Below are positions 22,489 through 33,590 of a stretch of 64,000 nt of DNA, one piece after another. The stretch comes from Boesenbergia rotunda. Taxonomy: Eukaryota > Streptophyta > Magnoliopsida > Zingiberales > Zingiberaceae. Each line of letters opens with the position of its first letter. The first letter of the stretch is position 1. A model generated the notes under the pieces. It was not told the DNA's origin, did not search any database, and saw only the letters and a list, made by a program, of their open reading frames with translations. The stretch spans positions 158,760-222,759 of the forward strand of contig JAGFNQ010005257.1 in NCBI GenBank assembly GCA_024364735.1, written 5' to 3'. The position numbers were made by a program, and so were the translations under genes.

Positions 22489-25400
22489 ATGATAACTTTA
22501 TTTACCTATCCTGCATTTTTATTAAATGTAAGTAAAGAAAGTGTCATAGAAAAAGGAAAAATTAATTCAAATGAGGTAAAGGATAATAATGATCATGTGA
22601 ATCAAGACCCATCTCTATCTATTGTAAGTGAAGTCAAGCTTCTTGAGATTGGAATGACATTTTCATCTTAAGAAGTTCGTACATTTTATAATTCCTATGC
22701 TCAGAATGTTGGTTTCAGTATTTGCAAATTAGGTTGTAGAAATGGAGATGATGGAAAGTAAAAATATTTTTCTATTGCATGTGCCAAAATGGTAGGAAAG
22801 TATCTCAAGTAAAAAATATTTTATAACCTCGACCTTCTACTAAGACGAATTGCATAGCTAAGATTAATGTTGCTATTCGAAATGATGGGAACTTTGTGAT
22901 AACTAGTGTATGTCTTGAACATAATCATATCTTAAGCCCTGGAAAGTCATGATATTTTAGATGTAATAATGTATTGGATTCAGCTACAAAGGGAAATTGA
23001 AATTGAATGATCAAGCTGGAATAACTTTAAGCAAAAGTTTTTAATCTTTTGTGGTTGAGGCTGGAGGCTATGAGAATTTGGCATTTGATGAGAGAAAATG
23101 TAGAAATTATATTTCAAAAGCTAGAAGGTTGAGGTTAGAGAATGGAGATGCTGAAGCTTGGAGTAATTATTTTTGTCGCATGCAAAGTTGGAACTCAAAC
23201 TTTTTTTTATATGCTTGATTTAGATGAGGAATCACGAATAAGAAATATTTTTTGGGTAGATGCAAGATGTAGGGTTGCGTATAATTACTTTTTCTGATAT
23301 CGTGACTTTTGATATAACCTATTTGACTAATAGTTATGGTATGTCATTTGCTCCATTTGATGGGCTGAATCATCACGGTCAATCTATTTTGCTGGGATGT
23401 GGATAATTATCAAGCGAAGGCTCAACATCTTTTATATAGTTGTTCAATTCTTGGTTGACATGTATGCTCGGATGTGTTCCAAAAGTTATAATCACAGACC
23501 AATGTCGCTCTATGACAATTGCAATTAAAGAGATATTTCCTAATTCTCATCATCGTCTGTGTCTTTGGCATATCATGAAAAAACTTCCAACAAAATTAAG
23601 TGGTTATGCTCAATATAAAATGATATAGAAACAATTGAAGAACATTGTTTATAACTCAGTTACAATTGATGAGTGCGATGAGAATTGGTTGAAAATGATT
23701 GAGGAGTATAATTTAGAGAACAATGATTGGTTGAAATCTTTGCATTGAGAATGGAATAAATGGATACCTGTATATGTTAAAAATAACTTTTGGGTAGGTA
23801 TGTTCACATTTCAAAAAAAGTAAAAGTATGAATCCATTTTTTGATGACTACGTCCATTTTAAAACATACTTGAAGCAATTTGTTGAGCAGTATGATAAGG
23901 CTTTGAAGAAGAAGATTGAGAATGAAAAGCCTTTGAATTTTGTTGCTTTTAATTCTATTATGTCAGTTATTCTTGGTTATTATATTGAAAGACAATTTCA
24001 AAATGCCTACACTAACAACTTATTAAGTGGTTCCAAGATGAAATAAGAGGGTTGATGTCTTGCGATGCCTCATTGTTGAAGGAAGAAGGGGCAACTTTAA
24101 TATTTGAAGTAGTAGAAACTATGTTGGGAAAAAATAGCGAACTTGTATGAGAAGTTTTCTTTAGGGTACATTAACTCAGGTCGAGGTGGACCAGCAAGAG
24201 GAGGGTGAATTGCCGCTGTAAAATAAAACTAAATATTTTGTGCGGGCTCACAAAGAATTCAAATTAGTTACAATAATTAATTAAAACAAACATAAACAAA
24301 TTAAACTAGTAAAAGTCTTAGACATAGAAATTTACTTGGTTGCAACTTAAGTGGCTGCTAATCCAAGACGACTGAAGCTCACTATCAAAATCTCTTTTTG
24401 GCGGAGAAGCCTTTTTCATACTTTGAAGCGCAAGCCAGAAGAAAATTAAGAAATGAATTGTATGCAGTTGATGGATGAATTGAAACTGAGTTCTAGGAGC
24501 TTATTTATAGCCTCAATCAAACTTATCCATTTGCTGACGTGGCAGTACTGGGGCGCTTGAGTGTTCCAGGGCGCCTGACACGTGGCCTGAGAGTTATCCG
24601 CAGCGCAACGGTTGCAAATGGTAGATTAGCTAATAACTATGAACTCTCGTGCGCTTGTATGCACAGGGGCGCTCGAGTGCTCAGGTGCTCAAGATCTCGA
24701 GCGCCCGTATCCATACAAGCACCTGAGAAGCATTTGGTCAGCAGCTCGCTGACCAAATTTCAGTAGGTCTTCTTTGGGTGATTTTTGGCCAATCAGAGTT
24801 AGGCTCACCCGAACCCGACTTCGGCCTTTCACCCCTAGAGCGTCCTTTCTTCCGGCTTCTCGTCCCTCGGGCGTCACGCATATCCTTCTCGCTCTACCGG
24901 TGTACTTTTCCGTAGCTTCCACATCCCTCAGATGTACCGAGCCCGTCGGCTCACTTCCCTGTGCAATCCTTCTCGTCCACTGCGTCTTACACTCGACTTC
25001 CTCTGCACCTATGTTCTTGCACACTTAGACAGAGGGATCAAAAACTAACAAGACCTAACTTAACTTGATTGATCACATCAAAACTAACCAGAGCACTAAC
25101 ACATTATACGGAGTTAGATTGCCAATTGAAGTGTGTGTGTCGTCTATTTGAGTTTCGGAGAATTTTATTTAACCATATGATCAAAGTGTTGATACGAATG
25201 AAGGTGAATGAGGTTCCTATTAATTATATTATGGACCGATGACACAAAGATATTAAGCGTGGGTATTAAAGCATCAGTAACATCTATGATGATTATGATT
25301 GTAGTGGAGAAAGACATCGGTATAATATTCTCACTCCATTGATACAAGAGGTTCAACAACTTCGTGCAAAAAATAACAATAGTTGTTTTATTTTGGTGAA

Positions 25401-25623
25401 ATCTACAAAGGAAAAACTTATTGTTATTGATCTTGAGCATTCAAGGGTTGAACAACTAAAAGAAGTATCTACATCCGGTGCAAAAGCGATACATTTTTCA
25501 TTAAAAGTAAGATCTCAAGTTCATCCACCCGAAAAGAGGAAACAATTTAATATTGAACAAATTGTGAAGAAATTAATTGCAAAGGTCCGAAAGAAGGTAA
25601 GTGATGCATATAATGATACCTAA
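22489..25623 (+). pseudogene. FAR1/FHY3-type (MULE transposase-derived) pseudogene, interrupted by a solo LTR
   Basis: The remnant follows the domain order of FAR1-related proteins. A FAR1 DNA-binding region lies around 22640-22800 (GMTFSS, then EVRTFYNSYAQNVGFSI after a stop). A MULE transposase core lies around 23440-23640 (VPKVIITDQCRSMTIAI, HHRLCLWHIMKKLP). A SWIM-like zinc region lies around 25140-25270 (HMIKVLIRMKVNEVPINYI). In-frame stops and frameshifts occur throughout, and a 928-bp solo LTR at 24174 splits it before the SWIM part. Near the SWIM motif an expected Cys appears replaced (ILFNHM). A possible 5' UTR or first intron lies at 22300-22488. It could be a dead autonomous Mutator-like element or a dead domesticated FRS gene; repeat C upstream favours the former. 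Confidence 0.82.
24174..25101 (-). mobile_element. Sirevirus-type solo LTR, 928 bp, target duplication CATTA
   Basis: Read on the minus strand it begins TGTTAGTGCTCTGGTTAG and aligns collinearly with the LTRs at 28310 and 31631. Examples are the shared TTTTGATGTGATC and GATCCCTCTG blocks. CATTA flanks both sides (24169-24173, 25102-25106). The terminal dinucleotide at 24174 is AC where TG is expected, a small decay. No internal region remains. It carries GGCGC-type motifs (24540-24710) and a TATA-like TTATTTATAGC. Confidence 0.8.
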
Positions 25624-26169
25624 ATTAATTGTATGGTCTTGTTTTGTTAAAGTAGATTCATGTGATTTTAGCTAGTTTTAAATTTATTTTTAATCTATTT
25701 TATAGATATGAAGATTGGGGAGTCGATCAATTGATTATGGAAGACTCATGGAAAATTACAGACAATGACTAATAGATGAATGAGCCTACTAGTTGATTCA
25801 TATGCTTTTGTTCAACGTTCACATTATCAGTAGCTTTCATGTCTCACCTTGTTCTTGGTAAAGAATAAAAATAAGAATTAGATCTGAATTTTTATAATCT
25901 AATAAGAACGTGTGCATGCCTATAAAGAAACTACAAAAGAAAATCTTATACCAAATTATTGGCACTTATCTAATAGAATTCCCACAATTATTGTAATCCT
26001 TATTGATTCCTCACAGTACTTTGTTAATTTAAATAAGATCTGCATTGGTTTTGTTGCAATTGAGGTACAAATGAATTTGTGCTCCTTTAAAAATAAATTT
26101 TGACCATTTAATTCGCTCACTTATTTTCTATTACCTTAAAAAATATGTTAATTTTATCAAAGTGTAAAT
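25624..26169. other. AT-rich stretch, no gene seen
   Basis: Sequence downstream of the FAR1-type pseudogene. No frame of protein character and no terminal repeat were found, so the right end of the putative Mutator-like element is undefined. Confidence 0.45.
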
Positions 26170-26177
26170 GTTGTGAA

Positions 26178-26701
26178 TAGGGATGGAAATAGGCCAGGCG
26201 GCTTGTCAGGGGCCTGTGGCCTGGCCTGTATTTGGCCTGGCCTGTTAAAAATTAAAATAATAAACAGGCTTTTTTGAAAGCCTGATTTTCTTATCAGGCC
26301 AGGCCCAGGCTCAATATAAAGCCTATAAAGTCTGACAGGCCGGCCTGGGCCTGTTAAACATGTATTCTATAAATTATCAAATGTCAAAATATAATGTAAA
26401 TGTAGAGTTTTGATCCCTAGCCTCTTGCCCAAGCCAATACTTATTGGCACCCACCTAACCAACAAATCATATCTGTTTTGATTAATATTGCTAACTTCAA
26501 ATCTAAATTATCATGTTTTCGAATTAAATTATAGGCTTTGTAAATAGACCACAGGTCAGGCCAGGCTATCGAACAGGCCAGGTTCAGGCCTAAAATAAAG
26601 CCTGTAACAGACCACAGGCCTGGCTCAGGCCTGTTTGCTATTATACAGGCCTGGCCTGTTAAGGTGAAAGCCTGACTTGGCCTGGCCTGTTTCCATCCCT
26701 A
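26178..26701. mobile_element. hAT-type MITE, 524 bp, target duplication GTTGTGAA
   Basis: The inverted ends are TAGGGATGGAAATAGGCC and the complement of GGCCTGTTTCCATCCCTA. The 8-bp sequence GTTGTGAA flanks both sides exactly (26170-26177, 26702-26709), as expected for hAT elements. The subterminal regions are dense in GGCCTGGCCTG-type motifs in both orientations, typical of transposase-binding clusters. The AT-rich centre has no coding capacity. Confidence 0.92.
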
Positions 26702-26709
26702 GTTGTGAA

Positions 26710-27684
26710 TAATACGAGTGCAGTCTCTGTTCTCTGTCGACGACTGATATGTTTTCTTGATCTTCATTATGTTCGTCGCAGGGCATTGGACCAAGAGTAT
26801 CATGGATCGGCATCGGCGGCTCAATATTCTTTGGCGTTCTGGAGAGGGCAAAACTGTTGCTTTCCCAGCAACATTTCGATCAGAGAATCAAATGTCAGTC
26901 GTCTACATAGTCAGTAGCATATTGCCGGAGTTTTCCAGCAACCACATCGCAGAGACGACTAGAACTCTTCTTATCAGCAGCTTTCAACTGAGATTATTTT
27001 GCCAACTTTCACATTGTTAGTAGCTTTGATGTTTAATTCCAATATTGCTCTGGGTCCTTTCCCACTTATAATTCGTGGCTTTCCTTTGCTCAAGTTGTAC
27101 TTTTGTATGATACAATAGTTGAGATTGCTAAAAAGTACTTTAACTTGAAATGAGCTGTTGGCATTTGATGCAATGCCTCCACCACCTTGATGTTGTCGAT
27201 CAATTACAGATGCTGCAATTCCTTAAAACTACTTCACCCCCAAGCAAGGAAGTATATATACATCCTGTTGTATTATTTCAGGCTATGATTAGTTCACATA
27301 CAGGAGCAAACTCTGGCAACATCACCATTGTCTTAATCTTCACCTAAGCAATATCTGGACTAGATGTGAAGACTTCGCATCACTCGATACAGATGGTTTC
27401 ATGGAAGAAATATTTCAAAACTCACTTGGAATTCAAAAGCTGATAAGAATCGAGAAGATGAAGCCATCTGAATCCATTTCAAACATGGAAAGAAGTATGT
27501 GTTCTAAATGGTGTCCTAAACAGTAGACTTCATTCTGAATCACAAGGATGGAGTTGCATGTGTAGAAACGTAATAAGAAGCTGCTGTTGGAGGATACTGT
27601 CGGAGAGATCAAAAAATAAATTAGAATTACAAAGATTTCAACTTAGCTATTGAATGACATGATCTGTCTTGTATGCAGAAGTAG
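26710..27684. other. No gene recognised
   Basis: Sequence of near-average composition with several short open frames, including 65 residues at 27150. I recognise no domain. It may be a gene fragment carried by an element, but nothing supports a specific call. Confidence 0.4.
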
Positions 27685-28030
27685 TTTCTCGAGTTGAAAT
27701 TCTTGATCCGAATCTCCCGACCCGGACTCCCGAGCTAGAATTCCCAACCTGAAATTTCCGACCCGGACTCCCGAGCTGAAATTCCTGACCCGAATCTACC
27801 GACCCGAACTCCCGAGCTAAAAGTTCCCAACCCGGACTCCTGAACTGGAATTCCCGAGCTGAAGTTCCCAACCCAGACTCCCGAGCTGGAATTCCTGAGC
27901 TGAGTTCCCGACCTGAATCTCCCGAGCAGAATTTCCCGAGTTGGAATTCCCAAGCTGAATCTCCCGAGTAGGAATTCCCGAGCCGATTTTCTCGAATGGG
28001 CCTTCCCGACTCGGTTTTCCCGAACCGGAG
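27685..28030. repeat. Degenerate minisatellite of GAATTCCCGAGCTG-like units
   Basis: Phrases such as GACCCGGACTCCCGAGCTG and GGAATTCCCGAGC recur every 12-24 bp over about 345 bp. The minus strand is open across it for 175 codons, but the translation only repeats the unit, so I do not call it a gene. By analogy with the motif arrays in nearby LTRs it may lie in the U3 region of an unrecognised LTR. Confidence 0.7.
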
Positions 28031-28309
28031 AGGAAGAGTTGCTAAGGCCTGCGTAATGCAGTTTCGTTGAAATAGATTTGTTCTCCTCTGAATGTGCTTC
28101 GAGTTTCTGATGGGTGTCTGTTCCTCAGGATACAACAACAGGATCACGGGCGCAACGAAGCACTGGTTGCTCATGACGAACTAAAGAAGTACCCGAATGC
28201 TACCAGGGGGAATCCACTGAGCGGGAACACACTAACACACGGAGAGTTGGGAACGAGGTAGAAGACAATTGTTGCTCTTCCTCTATTCTGTTTTGCTGTC
28301 GGTCACAAC

Positions 28310-29303
28310 TGTTGGTGCCCCGGTTAGTTTTGATGTGATCCACCAAGTTAGTTGGGTCCTGTTGGTTTACTGATCCCTCTGCTAAGTGTGCAGGAGCTTA
28401 GGTACGGAGGAAGTCGAGAGTAAGACGTAGCGGACGAGAAGGATTGCGCGGGAAAGCGAGCCGACGGGCTCGGTGCAATCCGAGGGACGCAGAAGCTGCG
28501 GAAGAATACGCCGGTGGAACGAGAAGGACGTGCGCGACGTCCGAGGGATGAAAAGCCGGGAGGAAGTACGCTCGAGGGGTGAAAGGCCGGAGTCGGGTTC
28601 GGGTGAGCCTAACTTCGGTTGACCGGAAATCACCCAGAAGACGAAGAATCAAAAAGACTAGTCCAAGCGCCCAAAAGAAATGAAAGAAATGAGAAAATTT
28701 GCCCAAAAGAAAAAAAAAAGAAAAATTTTAATGCCAAAGAAGGATCGAACCCAAGTCCTCCACCAAATACACAAATCCACTTACCAACTGGGATAAAGGG
28801 CATTGGCAATTAAGTATTGGCGATATTGCTACTTATAGATTCAACAGCGAGATGAATATTACAACAATCATCTCGAGCAAGGGAAGATAAAGTTTTAATT
28901 AAAATAATTAAAACATAAAGGATAATATTACATTATCCTTTAATCAAATCCAATGGATGCAGTTTAATCTCATCCAAGATCAACCATCCAGATTACATCC
29001 ATGGATCAACGACCAAGAGAAAAGTGATCAACAATCAACAATCCAGATTTATTCTCTTAGGCTATAAATAGACTTAGAGGTTTGCTTTAATTATTCATTC
29101 AATTCTTTCTGTAAATTCTTTAAGTCTAAGTGTGCTTCAGTTGTAAGGCTTCTCCGCCACAAGGAGATTTTCTGATTGAGCGTTAACCGTCTTGGAAGCA
29201 ACGACCAAGTTGCAACCAAGTTTTTCTTAAAGACGAGTGCCCTCTTGTTTTATTTCTTAACCGTCTATTCACCCCCCTCTAGCCGGACCAACCCGATCCT
29301 ACA
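28310..29303 (+). repeat. 5' LTR of the gag-only element
   Basis: It begins TGTTGGTGCCCCGGTTAG and ends ACCCGATCCTACA. CTATAAATAG near 29063 is a good TATA box, so the transcript would start near 29090. Confidence 0.92.
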
Positions 29304-29305
29304 AG

Positions 29306-29318
29306 TGGTATCAGAGCC
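29306..29318 (+). other. Primer-binding site (initiator Met-tRNA)
   Basis: TGGTATCAGAGCC lies 2 nt after the 5' LTR. It is the standard complement of the plant initiator tRNA-Met 3' end. Confidence 0.92.
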
Positions 29319-29363
29319 AGGCCGCCGCAGAAGGACTAACCGCCAACTGCAGCAAATTTTAAG

Positions 29364-30752
29364 ATGGTTGGACCAGCAATATACCAGCCTAAATTTGAGG
29401 GGGAGTTCGCGGCATGGAAACGGAAGATGCAGGTATTTTTTGTTACTGATTATGAGTTATTAATTATTATGAAAAATGGCTATGCAACTCCAAAAGATAA
29501 TGAAGGAAAGATCAAGGATCCTGACTCCTGGAATAAGAAGGAGCAAGTAGACGCAGTTGCTAACGGAAAGGCAGAGTTCCATCTGCTGACCGTCCTCCCA
29601 GAGCAAGATGTCAACCGGATCGGTAAGTACGAATCGGCGAAGGAACTTTGGGAAAAGTTTCTCGAACTGCACGCAGGCACCTTGGAGGCAAAGCTGGCGC
29701 GACGAGATGTTCTTCGAAGCCGACTAACAAATCTCCGGATAGAAGATGGAGAATCTATTGCGAGATTGCATACTAAGGTAAAAGAACTAATCACAAGCCT
29801 CGAAAATCTCGGAGAAACGGTAACCAACCGCGATGCACAAAGGTATGCGCTAAACGCATTTCCGAGAACCCCGGAATGGACCTCGATAATCGACGCATAT
29901 TATATTTCAAAAGATTTAGAGGTAAGTACGTTAGAACAGTTATTTTCTATTCTAGAACTTCATGAATCTCGTTTTGTAGAAAAGAACAGAAAAGCAGACA
30001 ACGTCGCACTGAACACAACGAAGATCCAACTCGACGAAGAATCTTCAGCAGACGATGAAGAAACAGCACTAGTGGTAAGAAAGTTGTGTAAATTCATTAA
30101 TACTAATCGCTCTAAAAAGGTGCAGAGAAAGAAGAAACGCACGATCCGATGTTATAACTGCAACGAGGAGGGACACCTAAAAGATCAGTGCCCCAAACTC
30201 AAGAACCAGCCAAAGAAGAAAAAGGCACTAAAAGCTACCTGGGACGAGACTTCGTCAGATGAATCGAAAGCCGAAGAATTCGTTGGACTTGCACTGATGG
30301 CAAGTCACCAAGATGAAGATGAAGAAAGTACTACGGAAGAAAGTAGCAACGAAGGGGAAACCCCTAACTTCGAAACTGACCCGGTAAGTGAGGTATGCCT
30401 ACTTCCACCTGCTCGAATTTACTCTATACTAAAATCTATGCTAAAGTTGATGAATAAATTAGAAATAGCAAACTCTGAATTAAAAGAAAAATTAGTCACT
30501 CCAAGCTCATCTGATCTATCTGACCAACTGAAAATAGAGAATGAAAATTTAAAAAATTTAGTAGAAAAATTAGAAAATGATATTGCATGTTTAAGAACTA
30601 AAAAGAATTTTTATCCTGAAAATCTGAATTGGTATGTTAAAAATCATAGGGGTCAACTTAGAAAAGTGACCAAGAACTATATTCCTCCTAGATTTTTAAT
30701 TAACCCTGTAGATAGGAACTTATTTTGGGTTCCAAAGTCTATTTTAAGTTGA
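29364..30752 (+). CDS. gag: Gag polyprotein of a sirevirus-like copia element, intact 462 aa
   Basis: The capsid/nucleocapsid protein forms the virus-like particle and packages element RNA in the cytoplasm. The N-terminus (about residues 1-210) has the UBN2-type gag fold signature, with KELWEKFLELHAGT and later RYALNAFPRTPEW. A CCHC zinc knuckle, CYNCNEEGHLKDQC, sits near residue 270 in a lysine-rich segment. An acidic region and a coiled-coil-like segment (about residues 350-415) follow. The frame ends VPKSILS then a stop, where full-length relatives continue towards the protease. The ATG at 29364 lies 46 nt after the primer-binding site and gives a full-length N-terminus. The frame is free of stops, so it may still be expressed. 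Confidence 0.9.
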   Translation: MVGPAIYQPKFEGEFAAWKRKMQVFFVTDYELLIIMKNGYATPKDNEGKIKDPDSWNKKEQVDAVANGKAEFHLLTVLPEQDVNRIGKYESAKELWEKFLELHAGTLEAKLARRDVLRSRLTNLRIEDGESIARLHTKVKELITSLENLGETVTNRDAQRYALNAFPRTPEWTSIIDAYYISKDLEVSTLEQLFSILELHESRFVEKNRKADNVALNTTKIQLDEESSADDEETALVVRKLCKFINTNRSKKVQRKKKRTIRCYNCNEEGHLKDQCPKLKNQPKKKKALKATWDETSSDESKAEEFVGLALMASHQDEDEESTTEESSNEGETPNFETDPVSEVCLLPPARIYSILKSMLKLMNKLEIANSELKEKLVTPSSSDLSDQLKIENENLKNLVEKLENDIACLRTKKNFYPENLNWYVKNHRGQLRKVTKNYIPPRFLINPVDRNLFWVPKSILS

Positions 30753-31630
30753 TTATTTTTCTTGCTATTACATATGCGCTTAATTATCTAACATTTTTTT
30801 TATATTAGGAAATTTAGTTTGATTAATTGTTACTAAATAAAAATTATATCTCTAACTTTTCCAAATGCATAATCTTGTTGTCTATCTACGAAGAATTTTT
30901 TTCAGATTTTTTTTAACACGTTTCGAATTTTCATGATTTTATGTTCAAAATTCGAATCTTAAATATTAAAAATAGAAAACAAAGTTATTTTCTCAGATCT
31001 GATTTTTCCATGATTTAGATATAACTAAAAGAATTTAATAAAATTTTTATTCAAATATTTGAAGCAATTTTGAATTTTTAAATATTTTTCTTCAAAAATT
31101 CTATTCTGTTGGGTTTTAATTCATTTCTAGACTTGTTGATCGAATTTAAGATTAAATTTTTTTTTTGTACAACCCCATATACCTATCATCGTTGTATACA
31201 AAATATTTCAGATTTTTTAATTGATATTTCAATTTTCTGTAAATATTTTACTAAAATCAGATTTTTATTTAAAAAAATCGATAAAAGGATATTTTGACCA
31301 GATCTAAATTTTTAGAATCTTTACATCAGATGTTGAATCTGTCAATTTTTTTTTAATTTTATAAGTCAATTTTAGAATTTTAAAAAATTAAATTTCGAAT
31401 TACTAAATCAAAAGGTATTTGATATTAATATTTTTCCTTTCCCTAGTTTCTTTCCCTATTTTTGCTGTGATCAATGGGGGAGAGTAGCCTGAAGTTCAGG
31501 GGGAGATGATAGTTTTGCATGTCAATATTTTTTCCTATGCTTAACTGCTTAATTTAGTTTTACTAAATTCCTTATTTTTTGGTTTATCCCTAACTAAACT
31601 TGGGTTGATGCATATCAAAAAGGGAGAGAT
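30753..31630 (+). other. Non-coding 3' interior with polypurine tract boxes
   Basis: AT-rich sequence replaces pol. Purine boxes occur at about 31475 (GGGGGAGAG), 31497 (AGGGGGAGATGAT) and directly before the 3' LTR (AAAAAGGGAGAGAT). Multiple polypurine boxes are a known sirevirus trait. This suggests that a pol-containing parent lost pol by internal deletion. Confidence 0.75.
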
Positions 31631-32623
31631 TGTTGGTGCCCTGGTTAGTTTTGATGTGATCCACCAAGTTAGTTGGGTCCTGTTGGTTTACTGATCCCTC
31701 TGCTAAGTGTGCAGGAGCTTAGGTACGGAGGAAGTCGAGCGTAAGACGTGGCGGACGAGAAGGATTGCGCGGGAAAGCGAGCCGACGGGCTCAGTGCAAT
31801 CCGAGGGACGCAGAAGCTGCGGAAGAATACGCCGGTGGAACGAGAAGGACGTGCGCGACGTCCGAGGGACGAAAAGCCGGGAGGAAGTACGCTCGAGGGG
31901 CGAATGGCCGGAGTCGGGTTCGGGTGAGCCTAACTTCGGTTGGCCGGAAATCACCCAGAAGACGAAGAATCAAAAAGACTAGTCCAAGCGCCCAAAAGAA
32001 ATGAAATAAATTTGAAAATTCGCCCAAAAGAAAAAAAAAGAAAAGTTTTGGTGCCAAAGAAGGATCAAACCCAAGTCCTCCACCAAATACACAAATCCAC
32101 TTACCAACTGGGATGAAGGGCATTGGCAATTAAGTATTGGCGATATTGCTACTTATAGATTCAACAGCGAGATGAATATTACAACAATCATCTCGAGCAA
32201 GGGAAGATAAAGTTTTAATTAAAATAATTAAAACTTAAAGGATAATATTACATTATCCTTTAATCAAATCCAATGGATGCAGTTTAATCCTATCCAAGAT
32301 CAACCATCCAGATTACATCCATGGATCAACGACCAAGAGAAAAGTGATCAACAATCAACAATCCAGATTTATTCTCTTAGGCTATAAATAGACTTAGAGG
32401 TTTGCTTTAATTATTCATTCAATTCTTTCTATAAATTCTTTAAGTCTAAGTGTGCTTCAGTTGTAAGGCTTCTCCGCCACAAGGAGATTTTCTGATTGAG
32501 CGTTAACCGTATTGGAAGCAACGACCAAGTTGCAACCAAGTTTTTCTTAAAGACGAGTCCCCTCTTATTTTATTTCTTAACCGTCTATTCACCCCCCTCT
32601 AGCCGGACCAACCCGATCCTACA
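31631..32623 (+). repeat. 3' LTR of the gag-only element
   Basis: It begins TGTTGGTGCCCTGG and ends ACCCGATCCTACA. It is collinear with the 5' LTR, with about 26 differences counted by eye. Confidence 0.92.
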
Positions 32624-32628
32624 ACAAC

Positions 32629-33189
32629 CTCTTTATATAGGGCTTAGACCTTCGCAGCAACTAATGACCGAATTAACGTCATTTACTGTTAATAAGCATC
32701 CAGATCTAAACGTTTGGAGGTCACTGATTTTGCATTCAGCAGTTAATACATCTGTTACATTTGAGCAAAAAACTTCGTAGGTGACAAAACTTTGGTGTAT
32801 TCGCTTGGACAAATTTTGTCCCAACCGGTCGGACATTTGATATGCGCATGTCGTGCACACACACGAATCTACTTTTTTCAGTACAAATTCGGGTCTTAGA
32901 TTTATACCCCTTGTGCACCCACACGTGAGAGAGAGTCTCTCCCCATATATTTATTCACAATTAACATACTTATAAAACAATTTAAACCACCAATATACCT
33001 TAAAACTTTCAAAATAAAACTAAAATCATATTCACAATGAAACATCTTTCCTTTCCACCTCCCTCACTTGTATCCAACAGCTGCAATCTGAATTTTTAAT
33101 TTTTCTCGTAGCTGCAATTTAGTGCAAGTAAATCGATCGAATCCAATTTTAAACATCCACGATTCGATCCCCAACTAAGGCATATTTAT
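32629..33189. other. No gene seen
   Basis: Continuation of the sequence into which the gag-only element inserted. CTCTTTATATAGGGC at 32629 may be a TATA-containing LTR fragment. No coding frame is supported. Confidence 0.4.
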
Positions 33190-33345
33190 AAGAATTTCCC
33201 CCTAAATGGGGCGCGAATCCTGGGACGCTGGCTTCTAGACCGCCCACTGCGAGCGCTTCCCGATTTACCCTGGCGGCCGGTGGGAAATTTCCGTGTGGCC
33301 GGACCGGTCGCCCGAGGTTGGTTGGAAAAACCTCGTTAATCATTT
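33190..33345 (-). repeat. Dispersed GC-rich repeat B, minus-strand copy
   Basis: The reverse complement matches 17769-17910 over most of its length, including GATTAACGAGG, GGTAAATCGGGAAGCGCTCG and a B-box-like GATTCGCGCCCC end. Confidence 0.6.
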
Positions 33346-33590
33346 AGATGTCCCCATGGGGATCCGGAGTGGTTAGTGCATGGGGGTGTTGTCTAAGAGG
33401 TCCTGGGTTCGAGTCGCGCGAGGCGTACTGGATTAAAACTCTGGGTGTTTGATGTATTAATTCTCGGCCCAACTATGCACTAATTACTCCGGAGACTATG
33501 ATTTACCTCCCTCATGATGACCTTGGGACAGATGCGATGGGGGCGTTGGGGCTGGGGCGAGAGATTTCACTTTTTTTCCTTGAAAATGTG
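33346..33590 (+). mobile_element. tRNA-derived SINE
   Basis: GAGTGGTTAGTGCATGG fits a Pol III A box, and GGGTTCGAGTCGCG, about 30 bp on, fits a B box. The body ends in a T-rich run near 33575. A diverged relative lies at 42095-42299. It directly abuts repeat B (33190-33345). Confidence 0.6.

Larger units (their letters stand above)
28310..32623 (+). mobile_element. Complete gag-only LTR retrotransposon (TR-GAG type, sirevirus-like), 4314 bp
   Basis: Two LTRs of 994 and 993 bp bound a 2.3-kb interior. ACAAC flanks the element on both sides (28305-28309, 32624-32628). The interior has a Met-tRNA primer-binding site, one intact 462-codon gag frame and purine-rich boxes next to the 3' LTR. It has no protease, integrase, RT or RNase H. 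About 26 differences between the LTRs could be counted by eye (roughly 97% identity), so the insertion is fairly young. Mobility would depend on enzymes supplied by related full-length elements. Gag-only elements of this layout have been described in plants as TR-GAGs. Confidence 0.92.

Noticed and set aside
26705..27347. Candidate exons between the hAT MITE and the minisatellite
   Set aside because: Frames are short, lack recognisable motifs and have no consistent splice-phase chain.
27647..28174. 175-codon minus-strand frame
   Set aside because: The translation only repeats the minisatellite unit and has no domain.
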